Positions 36,085-45,806 of a stretch of 58,133 nt of DNA are shown in pieces (position 1 is the stretch's first letter; each line of letters opens with the position of its first letter). The notes under the pieces are model-generated. The model was not told where the DNA came from, ran no database searches, and saw only the letters and a program-made list of their open reading frames with translations. The stretch comes from a bacterium (GTDB lineage Bacteria > Actinomycetota > Acidimicrobiia > Spongiisociales > Spongiisociaceae), in the NCBI GenBank assembly GCA_028821575.1, contig JAPPFW010000100.1, positions 1-58,133 of the forward strand, given 5' to 3'. Position numbers and translations under genes: made by a program.

Positions 36085-36750
36085 ATGTCCGACACCAGGA
36101 CCGAGCGGAAGACGATCGAAGAGTTCATCATCCCGCGGGGAACCGGAAAGGCCTTCCATCTGGCAGCCGGACAGATCCTGCGGATCACCGCCCATGAGGG
36201 CAAACAGGTGGCCGACGTCAAGTTCATCAACGCCCACGATCACAGGGAGCAGTTCTGCGCGTGGTGGTCCTCATGCCTCAACTCCGAACGCCCCGATGGC
36301 CTGATAACCGGCGGGACCAAGAGGATCACCGAACTGTTCTCCAAGCCTCCTTGGGAACGGGTGATGCTGCGGGTCATCGACGACAAGGTCGGCGACCACC
36401 TCTTCAATGGCGCCTGCTCCCCCAGGATCCGCGAGCTGATGCCCGAGTTCGAGTACCTGGGGTCCGAGACCTGTGTGGACCTCTTCCGCGAGGTCCTCGC
36501 CCCCTACGGCATCGGTTTGGAGGACCTGGAAGCGTCCGGCACCTTCAACGTCTTCATGCCGGTCCGCTTCAGGGACGACGAAGCCGGAACGTGGGAGTTC
36601 CTTCCGCCGTCCTGCGAGAAGGGCGACTTCATCGAGTTTCAAGCGGAGATCGACATCTTGGTGGCCGCAACTTCCTGCCCCCAAGTGGCCATCATCAACG
36701 ACTACAACCCGAAGGCCATGATGTACCAGATCTTCGAACCGGCCGGTTAA
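36085..36750 (+). CDS. DUF1989 / urea-carboxylase-associated family protein
   Basis: A 221-residue protein with the DUF1989 pattern: IPRGTGKAFHLAAGQILRIT, then VADVKFINAHD, FNGACSPRI and the C-terminal NDYNPKAMMYQIFEP. Relatives are encoded beside urea carboxylase, allophanate hydrolase or GcvT-like genes; their chemistry is not established. ATG chosen because AGGAG lies 7 bp upstream, though the frame extends further. Its place after a hydantoinase and a carbamoyl hydrolase fits a ureide or guanidine theme. Confidence 0.8.
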   Translation: MSDTRTERKTIEEFIIPRGTGKAFHLAAGQILRITAHEGKQVADVKFINAHDHREQFCAWWSSCLNSERPDGLITGGTKRITELFSKPPWERVMLRVIDDKVGDHLFNGACSPRIRELMPEFEYLGSETCVDLFREVLAPYGIGLEDLEASGTFNVFMPVRFRDDEAGTWEFLPPSCEKGDFIEFQAEIDILVAATSCPQVAIINDYNPKAMMYQIFEPAG

Positions 36751-36850
36751 GGAGCCTGCGAACCCGCGCCAGCACTTCGGGGAGCCCAGAAAGTCCAAGC
36801 CGCGGCAGCTTTCAGTGCTTGGGAACCAGGGGCCTTCAGGTAGACCGCAG

Positions 36851-36890
36851 TGATACACTCGAAATTTGGCTGAAATTCGGGAGGTGACCA
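36851..36890 (+). promoter_or_regulatory. Candidate promoter with GAAATT direct repeat
   Basis: TGATACACT at 36851-36859 could be an extended -10. It is followed by GAAATT at 36861-36866 and again at 36872-36877, an 11-bp, one-turn spacing, and then GGGAGGTGA as ribosome site for the CoxM gene at 36895. No clear -35 is visible. Confidence 0.35.
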
Positions 36891-36894
36891 CCGG

Positions 36895-37770
36895 ATGACT
36901 ATGACGCGGTTCGACTACGTCGCACCCACGAGCATCGAGGAGGTCACCGGACTCCTAGCCAGCCACGGGAGCGACGCGAAGATCCTCGCCGGTGGTCAAT
37001 CCCTCGTAATCCTTCTCCGGCAACGGCTCCTGGCGCCGGCCGTCGTCATCAGCCTGAGCCGGGTCGAGGCGTTGACGGGAGTAGCAGGCACTGACAACGG
37101 ACTCGAGATCGGAGCTATGACCACCTACTCGGAGGTCGCCCGCAACGCGCTGGTCAACCGGGCCGCGCCCGTGCTGGCGAGAGCGGCGGGCTCCGTGGGA
37201 TCCCGCCATATCCGGAACCGGGGCACGGTCGGTGGAAGTATGGCCCATGCCGATCCCGCCGGCGACGTACCCGTTGCCCTGCTCGCTCTGGATGCAACGA
37301 TCAACCTGGCCGGAGACGGAACGGTCCGCACCTGTGCATCAAACGACTGGTTCACCGGTTTGTTCGAGGTCGCGATGTCGGACGATGAGGTGCTGACCGG
37401 AGTGACGATCCCGCACCCGCGGGCGACGGTCAGTTACGGGTACAACCGGTTCAGCTACCGGGAAGGCGAGTACCCCATGGTCGTGGCATCTGCCGTGCTG
37501 GGCTGGGACGAGGGGGTGTGTGCTTCGGCCCGGGTAGCCATGGGGGGTGTGGGTGCCCATCCACAGCGACTCGCCGCAGTCGAAGACCGGCTCGTGGGTT
37601 CCGCTGTGGACACGGGAGACATCGACGCGGCGGCCGTGATCGCCGGCGACCTCATGGATCCGCCGTCGGATGTCCGCGGCTCCACAGATTGGAAGAGAAA
37701 GGTGGCGCTGGAGTTCATGAAACGTGCCCTCGCGGAGGCGGGCGACGGTAGGGAGAACGGTCATGGCTGA
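36895..37770 (+). CDS. CoxM-type FAD-binding subunit of Mo hydroxylase
   Basis: A 291-residue flavoprotein subunit with canonical FAD motifs ILAGGQSLVILLR and GTVGGSMAHADPAGD. First gene of the third Mo-hydroxylase set (M-S-L). GGGAGG ribosome site. Its 3' end overlaps the CoxS start by 8 bp. Confidence 0.94.
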   Translation: MTMTRFDYVAPTSIEEVTGLLASHGSDAKILAGGQSLVILLRQRLLAPAVVISLSRVEALTGVAGTDNGLEIGAMTTYSEVARNALVNRAAPVLARAAGSVGSRHIRNRGTVGGSMAHADPAGDVPVALLALDATINLAGDGTVRTCASNDWFTGLFEVAMSDDEVLTGVTIPHPRATVSYGYNRFSYREGEYPMVVASAVLGWDEGVCASARVAMGGVGAHPQRLAAVEDRLVGSAVDTGDIDAAAVIAGDLMDPPSDVRGSTDWKRKVALEFMKRALAEAGDGRENGHG

Positions 37771-38236
37771 TCAGGACATCACCGTAGTCATCAACAACGA
37801 GACCGTCTCGGCGAGGGTCGCCTCCAACCGGCTCCTGCGTGAGTTCATCAGGGAAGACCTGGGACTCACCGGAACCAAGTCCGCCTGCGAGGACGGGATG
37901 TGCGGCGCGTGCTCCGTCCATCTGGACGGTGACGTGGTCAAGTCGTGCCTCATCCTCGCCCTGGAGGCCGACGGACGCACCCTGACCACGATCGAGGGAC
38001 TCGCACCGACCGACGGCCTTCACCCCGTGCAGGAAGCGATGATCAACAACTTCGGGTTCCAGTGCGGGTTCTGCACCCCCGGGTTCATCATGACGATCGT
38101 CGACATTCTGGACAAGGAGCTAGTGGAAGATCCCGACTCGCTACGGGAGGACCTCGTCGGCAACATCTGCCGGTGCACCGGATACACCAGGATCGTGGCC
38201 GCGGTCATGGACGCCGCCGGAAGGAGGGGCCAGTGA
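37763..38236 (+). CDS. CoxS-type [2Fe-2S] subunit of Mo hydroxylase
   Basis: A 157-residue subunit with cluster motifs CEDGMCGACSVH plus VKSC, and QCGFCTPGF with NICRCTGY. ATG at 37763, inside the CoxM end. Coupled to CoxL by a GTGA overlap. Confidence 0.94.
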   Translation: MADQDITVVINNETVSARVASNRLLREFIREDLGLTGTKSACEDGMCGACSVHLDGDVVKSCLILALEADGRTLTTIEGLAPTDGLHPVQEAMINNFGFQCGFCTPGFIMTIVDILDKELVEDPDSLREDLVGNICRCTGYTRIVAAVMDAAGRRGQ

Positions 38237-40575
38237 AGAAGTCCGGTAACTCGAACGGTCTCATCGGAACCTCTATGCGCAACGTCGACGGGCGGGCGCT
38301 TGTAACCGGCCGGGCTAAGTACACGGTCGACCTGAGCTTTCCCCGCATGGCCCACGGAAAGACCGTCCGGAGCACCCTCGCCCATGCGCTCATCACATCG
38401 GTGGATGCGGACCGGGCACGCGAGGTGGAAGGCGTGCTGCTGGTCATCACCGGCGACGACATATCGGAACTCGGCCCCGTGGCGAACGGCCCGATTCTCG
38501 ACATGCTGCTCCTTGCCACCGGAAAGGTCCGGTATGTGGGCGAACCGGTGGCCGTCGTGATCGGCGTCACCGAAGAAGCCGCCCAGGCAGGTGCGGACCT
38601 GGTACAGGTCACCTACGAACCGCTCCCCCACCTACTGGATCCCGAAGAAGCCATGCAGAGCGACGCTCCCCTGATCCATGAGGGTCTCGACGGGGTGGAG
38701 GGCAATGTCTGCTGGCGGCAGGCGACAAGGGCAGGCGATATCGATGCCGCTCTCGCGGAGGCCGACTTGGTCATCAGCAAGCGGCTGGTTACCACCAAGG
38801 CCCATGCCATGCCTATGGAGACGCATGCTGCCGTAGCCCAACACGATGACGTGTCCGGCGTCATCACGCTATGGACCGGCACTCAGCAGCCCCATCTCCT
38901 GCGCAACGAGATAGCACGGGTCTTCAGCCTTCCCCAGAGCAAGGTCCGCGTCATCAAGCCCTACATGGGGGGTGCGTTCGGCCACAAGGAAGGCCTCCAT
39001 ACAAACGAGGCAATGGCAATCTGGGCCGCCCGCGCGCTGCAGAGACCGGTCCGGATCGAACTCAGCCGGACTGAGGAGTTCGCAGCCACCGTCAGTCGCA
39101 ACCCCCATATCCGGGACGCCACGATCGCGGTCCGCAGCGACGGGGAGATACTCGGCTGGAAGGAGACGATCACCCAGGATGTCGGGGCTTACACGAACAT
39201 CAGCCCCGCGGTGCTTGCACTATCCGAGTGGGTCACGGTCGGCCCCTACAAGACCCCGGCGCTGGATATCGACGGTGCGGTCGTCTACACCAACAAGCCT
39301 CCGTCGGGCGCTTACCGAGGCTTCGGCAACCCGCAGGCGACCTTTGCCCGCGAGGTCATGTTCGACATCGCCGCCCGCGAACTGGGAATGGACCCGCTGG
39401 ACTTCCGTTACAAGAACCTGATCCGATCCGGGGACCTGCCGACCGCCACAGCCAACGGTCTGAAGCTGATCACGCTGCCTATCGAGGAAGCAACCGGCGC
39501 GGTAGCCGATGCGATCGGATACGAGGCTATGCGCGCCTCCAAACCTGCATGGCGGGGTGTGGGCATCGCCAACATGCTCGAGTGGGGCGGTGGGTGCCGC
39601 TGGCACGTGAACTACGACGTGGACATGTCTTCGGTGACCGTCGAGATGAACGCGGACGGCAGCGTCGTGGTCGCCACCGATGCCGCCGACTCGGGACAGG
39701 GGCACGCGACCATCTTCACCCAGATCGTCTGTGATCGTTTGGGAGTGGACCCTGGCACGGTGACGGTGCTGCAGTCGGATACCGAGAGTTCCCCCTTCGG
39801 GTTGGGGACGTTCGCCAGCCGCACCGCGGTCGTGCACGGCTCGGCGCTTACCAGGGCTTGTGACACCCTGGCCGAGACGCTCATGCAAGTCGCCGGATCG
39901 AGCTTGGAGGCCGACCCTGCGGACCTCGAGATCGCCGATGGCCAGGTGCGCATCCGGGGAACCAATCGCGGAATGCCTGTGACAACGGTGGCCGCCCTCG
40001 CCCACTACGTGCGGGCGGTGCTCCCCGAGGGAATGGAGTGCACCTCGCTTGTAGCGACCGCCAGCTTCGACACCCCGTCCGACGTTCCGGATGAGAACGG
40101 CGTCGGCAACTTCGCGGCCAACTACACGACCTCGGCCACCATGGTGGTCGTCGACGTGGACCCGACTACCGGCAAGGTCACCATCGTGGACTGGGCGAGC
40201 GCGGAGGACGTGGGACGGGCGATCAATCCGGACCTCCTGAAGGGACAGCTGCAGGGCGGCGTTGCCCAGGGAATCGGCTTCGCCCTCGGCGAGGACCTGA
40301 TCTTCGACGAGTCGGGTACCGTTCTTAATCCGTCGATGGCGGACTACCAGGTCCCCACCGCGCCGCAGGTTCCGCTGATCGAGGACAAGATCATGGCGAT
40401 CGAGAGCTTCGACCCCACCTATCCGCTCCAGCACAAGGGGATAGGTGAAAGCGGGATCACGCCTGCCGCCGCCGCAGTGGCCAACGCCGTCTTCGATGCG
40501 ATCGGTGTACCCATCACGACCCTGCCGATCACCCCGGAGAAGGTCCTGGCCGCGATCGAGAGTCGGCTCGCGTAG
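38233..40575 (+). CDS. Xanthine dehydrogenase/CoxL-family molybdopterin-binding subunit
   Basis: The 780-residue catalytic subunit of the third Mo hydroxylase. Visible motifs: GGAFGHKEGLHTNEA, active-site loop NKPPSGAYRGFGNPQA and C-terminal KGIGESG. The GTG at 38233 has AAGGAGG 5 bp upstream and overlaps the CoxS stop; the much longer open frame upstream is a shadow. Like its two paralogues it carries AYRGFG, arguing against CO oxidation. Last gene of the long plus-strand block. Confidence 0.92.
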   Translation: MKKSGNSNGLIGTSMRNVDGRALVTGRAKYTVDLSFPRMAHGKTVRSTLAHALITSVDADRAREVEGVLLVITGDDISELGPVANGPILDMLLLATGKVRYVGEPVAVVIGVTEEAAQAGADLVQVTYEPLPHLLDPEEAMQSDAPLIHEGLDGVEGNVCWRQATRAGDIDAALAEADLVISKRLVTTKAHAMPMETHAAVAQHDDVSGVITLWTGTQQPHLLRNEIARVFSLPQSKVRVIKPYMGGAFGHKEGLHTNEAMAIWAARALQRPVRIELSRTEEFAATVSRNPHIRDATIAVRSDGEILGWKETITQDVGAYTNISPAVLALSEWVTVGPYKTPALDIDGAVVYTNKPPSGAYRGFGNPQATFAREVMFDIAARELGMDPLDFRYKNLIRSGDLPTATANGLKLITLPIEEATGAVADAIGYEAMRASKPAWRGVGIANMLEWGGGCRWHVNYDVDMSSVTVEMNADGSVVVATDAADSGQGHATIFTQIVCDRLGVDPGTVTVLQSDTESSPFGLGTFASRTAVVHGSALTRACDTLAETLMQVAGSSLEADPADLEIADGQVRIRGTNRGMPVTTVAALAHYVRAVLPEGMECTSLVATASFDTPSDVPDENGVGNFAANYTTSATMVVVDVDPTTGKVTIVDWASAEDVGRAINPDLLKGQLQGGVAQGIGFALGEDLIFDESGTVLNPSMADYQVPTAPQVPLIEDKIMAIESFDPTYPLQHKGIGESGITPAAAAVANAVFDAIGVPITTLPITPEKVLAAIESRLA

Positions 40576-40589
40576 CGGGATCATCCCGC
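40575..40589. terminator. Short hairpin between convergent operons
   Basis: GCGGGAT, C, ATCCCGC is a perfect palindrome that starts on the last base of the CoxL stop codon. It lies in the 114-bp gap between convergent transcripts. There is no T-run, so its strength as an intrinsic terminator is doubtful. Confidence 0.4.
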
Positions 40590-40689
40590 CGGGGGCCGGA
40601 CGATCTTGGCCTCGGCCGGAGTTCCGACCCTCGGATGGAGCTCCAAGGATGCTTGGGCAACCTAGCCGGCCCGCTAGCGAAGACCGTCG

Positions 40690-41628
40690 CTACCTCTCCT
40701 CCCGGGCGTAGGGAATTCCCAGCGCAGCGGGGGCACCTATGCGCCTGCGCAGGTCGCCTCGAGCGAGGACGAACAAGGCTGCGATGGTGATCAGGAAAGG
40801 CATCATCTTCAGGACCTCGGCAGGGATCTCCTCGAACCCGAGAGCCTGCAGCGTGAAGTTGGTGCGGACTGCCAGACCGAAGACGTAAGCACCGACTAAC
40901 AGCCGGAACGGCCGCCAAGCCGCGAACACCACCAACCCGATCGCAATCCAGCCCAGACCGGCGACCGTAGCCTCGGCGTTCCATGATGTGACGATCACGG
41001 TGATGAGGTTCGCCCCGCCAAGCCCGGCCAGCGCGCCTCCGACTATCGCGTAGACGTAGCGGGTCCGGATCACGTTGATCCCCACGGTGTCGGCAGTCGA
41101 GGGCTCCTCACCGACCGCGCGCAGCGACAGCCCGAGCCGCGTCCTCGATATGTGGAAAGCCGTCAGCGCGACCAGCACCCACGAGATGTACACGAATATG
41201 CTCTGCCGGAACAGGACCGGCCCCAGCACCGGCAGATCGCTCAACACCGGAATCTCGATCGCGGTGACGGCCTTGTTGATCACGGTGAAACCATGCGGTT
41301 CCCCGATGAAACGCGCCACCCCGGAAGCGAATATGAACAGGGCGAGACCGGACAGTATCTGGTTTGCGCGGAAGGACACCGAGAGCACCGCGTGGAGCCC
41401 GCCGATCAAGGCGCCCCAGAGTATGCCGACCGCAACACCCACGATCACGCTGTCGGTCGCCTGGACCGCCGTGAAGGTCCCGATGGCGCCGAGGAGCATG
41501 GTCCCCTCGACCGACAGGTTCAGGATCCCGGCCCGCTCACTGAGCAACTCTCCAAGTCCGGCCAGGATGATCGGCGTACCGGCCGTGATCGCGCCGGCCA
41601 GGGTAAGGACGAGGACGCTGTCGTTCAT
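40690..41628 (-). CDS. BMP-type ABC importer permease (YufQ-like)
   Basis: A 312-residue multi-pass permease opening MNDSVLVLTLAGAITAGTPI, with GELLSERAGILNLSVEGTML, GLSLRAVGEEPSTADTVGIN and GLGWIAIGLVVFAAWRP. Paralogue of 12356-13303. The ATG at 41628 overlaps the upstream permease stop (ATGA). Second BMP importer with a complete gene set in the window. Confidence 0.93.
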   Translation of the reverse strand: MNDSVLVLTLAGAITAGTPIILAGLGELLSERAGILNLSVEGTMLLGAIGTFTAVQATDSVIVGVAVGILWGALIGGLHAVLSVSFRANQILSGLALFIFASGVARFIGEPHGFTVINKAVTAIEIPVLSDLPVLGPVLFRQSIFVYISWVLVALTAFHISRTRLGLSLRAVGEEPSTADTVGINVIRTRYVYAIVGGALAGLGGANLITVIVTSWNAEATVAGLGWIAIGLVVFAAWRPFRLLVGAYVFGLAVRTNFTLQALGFEEIPAEVLKMMPFLITIAALFVLARGDLRRRIGAPAALGIPYAREER

Positions 41629-42797
41629 GTGCTCGATCCCTCCTGTGGAACAGCCCCCGCTCCCGTAGCGGCGGCAGGCGCACGGGCGGGTCCGGCGCGC
41701 CTCCTTATCCAGCGCCACCGGTAGGACAGCAGGGTCGCTCCCCCCACCACGAACAGGATCAACGTTCCCTGGACGATTATCGACACCGAGATCGGGATGG
41801 GGTTGGGCATCGATTGCATCGTCAGGGCTGCATTCTCGACCGCTCCGAGGATCACGGCGGACACGACTATGCCGAACGGATTCAGCCTGCCGAGTGCCGC
41901 GACCACGATGCCCGTGTAGCCGAGCCCGGCGGCAAAGCCCTCAGGGCTGAAACGTCCCCCCCTTCCCAGTAGCTCGATGACACCGGCCAGCCCCGCCAGC
42001 GAACCCGAGATCAGCAGCACCCGCACCGTCAGGGAACTGATGCTTATTCCGGAATAGTGGGCGGCCTTGGTGGAACTGTTCATGACCCGCATAGTGAACC
42101 CGAGCCGGGTGTGCCGCAAGACGAGAAACACCGCGACCACCGCAAGGATGGCTACGAAGAAGCCCCAATGCAACCTCGTGGTCCCGACCCTGGGCAGCTC
42201 CAGGAAGGAAGCCACCTCACGACCCACCGGATGACCGGGCAGGGTCGTGTCCCGCCATGGACTGGTCGTACCGTCGACCAGGTAGTAGGAGAAAATGACC
42301 GCCACGAAGTTGAGCATCAGGCTGGTGAGTATCTCGTTCACGCCGTACCTGGCCTTGCCGTATGCGACCAGCGCCACCCAGAACACGCCGCCGAACATGC
42401 CGGCGAGGAGCGTCATCGGGATGCCGATCGGGGCCGGCATGATGTCGCCTATCCATACACCGAACCCGGTAGCGGCTATGGCACCGAAAATGAGTTGGCC
42501 TTCGGCGCCGATGTTCCAGAGTCGGACCCGGAATGCAAATGCAACGGCGAGGCCGGTGAGGATGAGCGGAGTGGCGCTCGTCAGCGTGTCGGCAAATCCG
42601 AACCACGATCCGAAGGCTGTCTTGACGATCTCGACATAGACCTCGAGCGGATTGAACGAGCGGAATACGAGAAACGCCGCCACGACCACGAGTGCGAGGC
42701 CGATCGACCCTATGGGAAGCACGACCTTCAGCCACAGCGGCGCCGCCGGTCGGGGCTCGACGACTACGGGCCAGCGGAAGGCACGACCTCTGATCAT
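41625..42797 (-). CDS. BMP-type ABC importer permease (YufP-like)
   Basis: A 390-residue permease: hydrophobic segment at about 25-45, FRVRLWNIGAEGQLIFGAIA motif, then GFTMRVMNSSTKAAHYSGIS. The C-terminus has a basic, Ala/Gly-rich tail. It overlaps the ATPase stop (ATGA) and the next permease start. Paralogue of 13300-14403. Confidence 0.92.
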   Translation of the reverse strand: MIRGRAFRWPVVVEPRPAAPLWLKVVLPIGSIGLALVVVAAFLVFRSFNPLEVYVEIVKTAFGSWFGFADTLTSATPLILTGLAVAFAFRVRLWNIGAEGQLIFGAIAATGFGVWIGDIMPAPIGIPMTLLAGMFGGVFWVALVAYGKARYGVNEILTSLMLNFVAVIFSYYLVDGTTSPWRDTTLPGHPVGREVASFLELPRVGTTRLHWGFFVAILAVVAVFLVLRHTRLGFTMRVMNSSTKAAHYSGISISSLTVRVLLISGSLAGLAGVIELLGRGGRFSPEGFAAGLGYTGIVVAALGRLNPFGIVVSAVILGAVENAALTMQSMPNPIPISVSIIVQGTLILFVVGGATLLSYRWRWIRRRAGPARAPAAATGAGAVPQEGSST

Positions 42798-44278
42798 GCG
42801 CTGCTCCCGGTCATCGCCAACCCGACCATGTCCCGATCAAGATCCTCGATCGCCGCCTCATATGCGACCGTACCCTCGTAGAGAACCATCACGGTGTCAG
42901 CGAGCGCGAGCACCTCGTCCAGGTCCTCGGATATGAGCACGATCGCGCACCCCTCCTCGCGTAGACGACCCATTTCCTCGTGCACGAACTGGGCCGAAGC
43001 GACATCCAGACCTTGGGTCGGCGAAGAAACCACAAGCACCTCCGGGGAACCGGAGAGCTCTCGCGCCAGAATCACCCGCTGGAGGTTCCCACCCGATAGG
43101 GTGCCCGTCTTCACATCAGGCCCGGCAACCACAATCCCGTAGTCCTCGATGTGCCGGAGTGCCCGTCGTTGCGCGTGCGAAGCCTTGAACCCCCCCTTCA
43201 CCGCGTCGGTCAGCATCAGGTTCTCGGCAACGGACAGGTCCGGCGCCAAGCCGGTGTGGAGACGATCACTCGGAATGTAACCGAGACCCCGGTCGCGGGC
43301 GGCCCTCGCACCGCCCCCGGTTACTTCCCTTCCGCCGATCTCCACCGAACCCGAGTCAGGCGCGACTAGGCCGGCCAGCACGTCGGCGAGCAGTTCCTGA
43401 CCGTTGCCGGCCACCCCTGCGATCCCGACGATCTCCCCCGAACGCGCGGCAAGCGTGATCCCATGCAGGCCCTCCCGGTCATTCGTCCGGGACACCTCGA
43501 GATCCGTGGCCGCCACCACCGGTTCTCCGAACTCAACGGAGCCTTCCAAGCGGGAGAACTCGTGCTCCACCGGACGACCGATCATGGCCGTGGCCAGGGC
43601 GGCCGCCGCGGTATCCGCCGTCGGGACGACCAGTTCCACCCGACCATCGCGCATCACCGTCACGGTGTCCGAGACCTCCATGACTTCTCGCAGCTTGTGC
43701 GTGATGATCATGACGGCGACCCCGTCGGCTGCGAACGACCTGATCGTCTCGAAGAGGCGGTCCACTTCCGCCGGCACCAGTACGGCGGTGGGCTCGTCAA
43801 GCAGAAGCACATCGACTCCCCGGAACAGGGTCTTCAGGAGGTCCACCCGCTGCCGCTCGCCCGCCGACAGTTCTCCGGCGTAGGCGCCAACCCGTACCGA
43901 AAGACCGTAACGCTCCATGAGCGAGCGGACCCTGGCGCGGATCTTGCTGTAGTCCAGGTAATAGGGGAGATCGGGATCACCGAGGACGATGTTCTCCTCG
44001 ACGGTCAACCGATCCACCAGCCGAGCATGCTGGTGGACCATGCCGACACCTCTCGCCAGGGCATCCGGGGGGCTCCGGAACTCGACCACCTCCCCGTCGA
44101 GCTTCAGGGTCCCGGCATCGGGTCTGTAGAGACCGGAGAGCATGTTGGCCAGCGTCGTCTTCCCCGCACCGTTCTGACCGAGCACTGCATGTACTGAGTG
44201 GCGCGCCAGGAACAGGTCCACGGAGTCATTGGCCACGACCGGCCCGAAGCGCTTGCTGAGCCCGTGAGCCTCAAGCAT
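42794..44278 (-). CDS. Duplicated ABC ATPase of BMP-type importer
   Basis: A 494-residue protein. Domain 1: Walker A GQNGAGKTT, signature LSAGERQ, Walker B VLLLDEPTAV. Domain 2: degenerate GVAGNGQ, signature LSGGNLQ, VVSSPTQGLD. It is more divergent than the pair at 4308 and 14408, suggesting that this importer is an older or separately acquired paralogue. The lipoprotein gene lies 190 bp upstream. Confidence 0.95.
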   Translation of the reverse strand: MLEAHGLSKRFGPVVANDSVDLFLARHSVHAVLGQNGAGKTTLANMLSGLYRPDAGTLKLDGEVVEFRSPPDALARGVGMVHQHARLVDRLTVEENIVLGDPDLPYYLDYSKIRARVRSLMERYGLSVRVGAYAGELSAGERQRVDLLKTLFRGVDVLLLDEPTAVLVPAEVDRLFETIRSFAADGVAVMIITHKLREVMEVSDTVTVMRDGRVELVVPTADTAAAALATAMIGRPVEHEFSRLEGSVEFGEPVVAATDLEVSRTNDREGLHGITLAARSGEIVGIAGVAGNGQELLADVLAGLVAPDSGSVEIGGREVTGGGARAARDRGLGYIPSDRLHTGLAPDLSVAENLMLTDAVKGGFKASHAQRRALRHIEDYGIVVAGPDVKTGTLSGGNLQRVILARELSGSPEVLVVSSPTQGLDVASAQFVHEEMGRLREEGCAIVLISEDLDEVLALADTVMVLYEGTVAYEAAIEDLDRDMVGLAMTGSSA

Positions 44279-44469
44279 GACGCCTACCGATCCGGACGGA
44301 TCCGCGCAGGAGGAGACGGTTCTCGATCATGGACACAATCTACATAAGCTCAGGCCGGTGGACGGTGATTCGCCGCACGAAGTCGTTTGACGCCGCAGCC
44401 GATCGACATCCCCACTCTCGAGTGGCGACCTCGGTCGGAGCTAGCGGTATTTCCCCTCCGGCGGTTTGT

Positions 44470-45618
44470 CTACGACGGGAAGCCCCCGACAATTCCCTCG
44501 AGCAGGAAGTCCATGCCCAGGAGGAAGCCCAGGTCGCCTACTTCTCCGTCCGCAAGGACCTGGTTGCCGTCCTGGTCGTACAGGGGACCGGTGAACACGT
44601 TCAGGGACCCGTCCGTCATGCCTTCGACTGCCGCATCGAGCAGAGCGACGGTCTCGTCAGACAGGAAGTCTGCATACGGGCCGGGGGAGAGTAGCCCTGC
44701 CCCCAGGGTCAGATAGGTGTTGCCGGCTTCGTACGTTCCGTCGATCATCTGTTGAGCCACTTCGGCGAAGTAGCCGCCCAGCTCCAGGAGCGCCCCGGTG
44801 AGATAGGCCTCGGGAGCGAACCGCTGCCCGTTGTCGTAGATCTCGATCCAGTAGCCGCCCCTAGCCTGTGCCACCTCTCCTGCGGTGGTCAGCTCGGTTA
44901 CCTGGGCCACGGCTCTGACGCCGGTGTCGAATAGCGATTCGGCAGCCTGGCCTTCGATCAGCGGATCGAACCAGGTCCCGGTCCAGACGACCTGGACGGT
45001 CGCATCGGGATTGACCGACCTGGCCCCCAGCAGCAATCCGTTGATATCCCGCAGGACCTCGGGGATCGGATACGACGCGAGGATGCCGATCTCGTCGGGT
45101 CCCACGAGGGTGGCGGCCGCCAAGCCGCCCAGATACATTCCCTGCTCGAAGCCACCATCATACGATCCGACGTTCTCGGACAGCAGATAAAAGCCCGGGC
45201 CCAGGAACTGGGCTTCGGGGTACTTCTCCGCCACTGCCACGACCTGGTCCTGGTAGTCGAACGAAGTCGTCACGAGCAGCGTGTACCCCTGCCTGATGAG
45301 ATCTTCAAACACCCGCTCTGCCTCGGCTGTCGCGGGTACGGACTCGAGGAAGACCGTCTCCACGGCGTCCCCCATTATGTCCTCCATCTCGAGCCGTCCC
45401 ATATTGTGGCGGAAGTTCCAACCGTGCTCACCCACCGGCCCCTGATGGACGAAGGCCACCTTCAGCGGCTCAGCAGCCGGCGCCTCGGTGGTGGTGGGCG
45501 CCGCCGTCGTTGCCACTTCAGCTGCAGTGGTGGTCGTCTCGGCCTCTTCGCCCCCGCAGGCCGCTGCCACTAAGAGCAGCGCAGCCAGCCCTATAGCCAA
45601 TCTCCTCGATGTCCCCAT
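44470..45618 (-). CDS. BMP-family substrate-binding lipoprotein
   Basis: A 382-residue lipoprotein with signal MGTSRRLAIGLAALLLVAAAC (Cys21), then a Thr/Ala/Pro/Glu-rich tether to about residue 48 and a BMP domain starting LKVAFVHQGPVGEHGWNFRH. It lacks the C-terminal CC-W signature of the other two lipoproteins, so its ligand may differ. It is expressed ahead of its ATPase and permeases. Confidence 0.92.
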   Translation of the reverse strand: MGTSRRLAIGLAALLLVAAACGGEEAETTTTAAEVATTAAPTTTEAPAAEPLKVAFVHQGPVGEHGWNFRHNMGRLEMEDIMGDAVETVFLESVPATAEAERVFEDLIRQGYTLLVTTSFDYQDQVVAVAEKYPEAQFLGPGFYLLSENVGSYDGGFEQGMYLGGLAAATLVGPDEIGILASYPIPEVLRDINGLLLGARSVNPDATVQVVWTGTWFDPLIEGQAAESLFDTGVRAVAQVTELTTAGEVAQARGGYWIEIYDNGQRFAPEAYLTGALLELGGYFAEVAQQMIDGTYEAGNTYLTLGAGLLSPGPYADFLSDETVALLDAAVEGMTDGSLNVFTGPLYDQDGNQVLADGEVGDLGFLLGMDFLLEGIVGGFPS

Positions 45619-45806
45619 ACGAAACCTCCAAAGGTGCGACGCGCTGATGCCATGGTCGACCAGCGCTCTCCGCCGATGCTAAACAGCCCGTTCGTAACCT
45701 GAAATGTATTCTCGCGACGTGGAAGGCGAGTGCATCAGCGAGACCCCACCACGGTTAGACCGCTCTCCCCGGAGTGGCGACGTGAACCGGGTATCGAGAT
45801 CGGGCT

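Noticed and set aside
8264..40575. Aerobic carbon monoxide dehydrogenase
   Set aside because: None of the three CoxL-like proteins has the AYRCSFR or AYRGAGR active-site loop; all have AYRGFG, as in other Mo hydroxylases.
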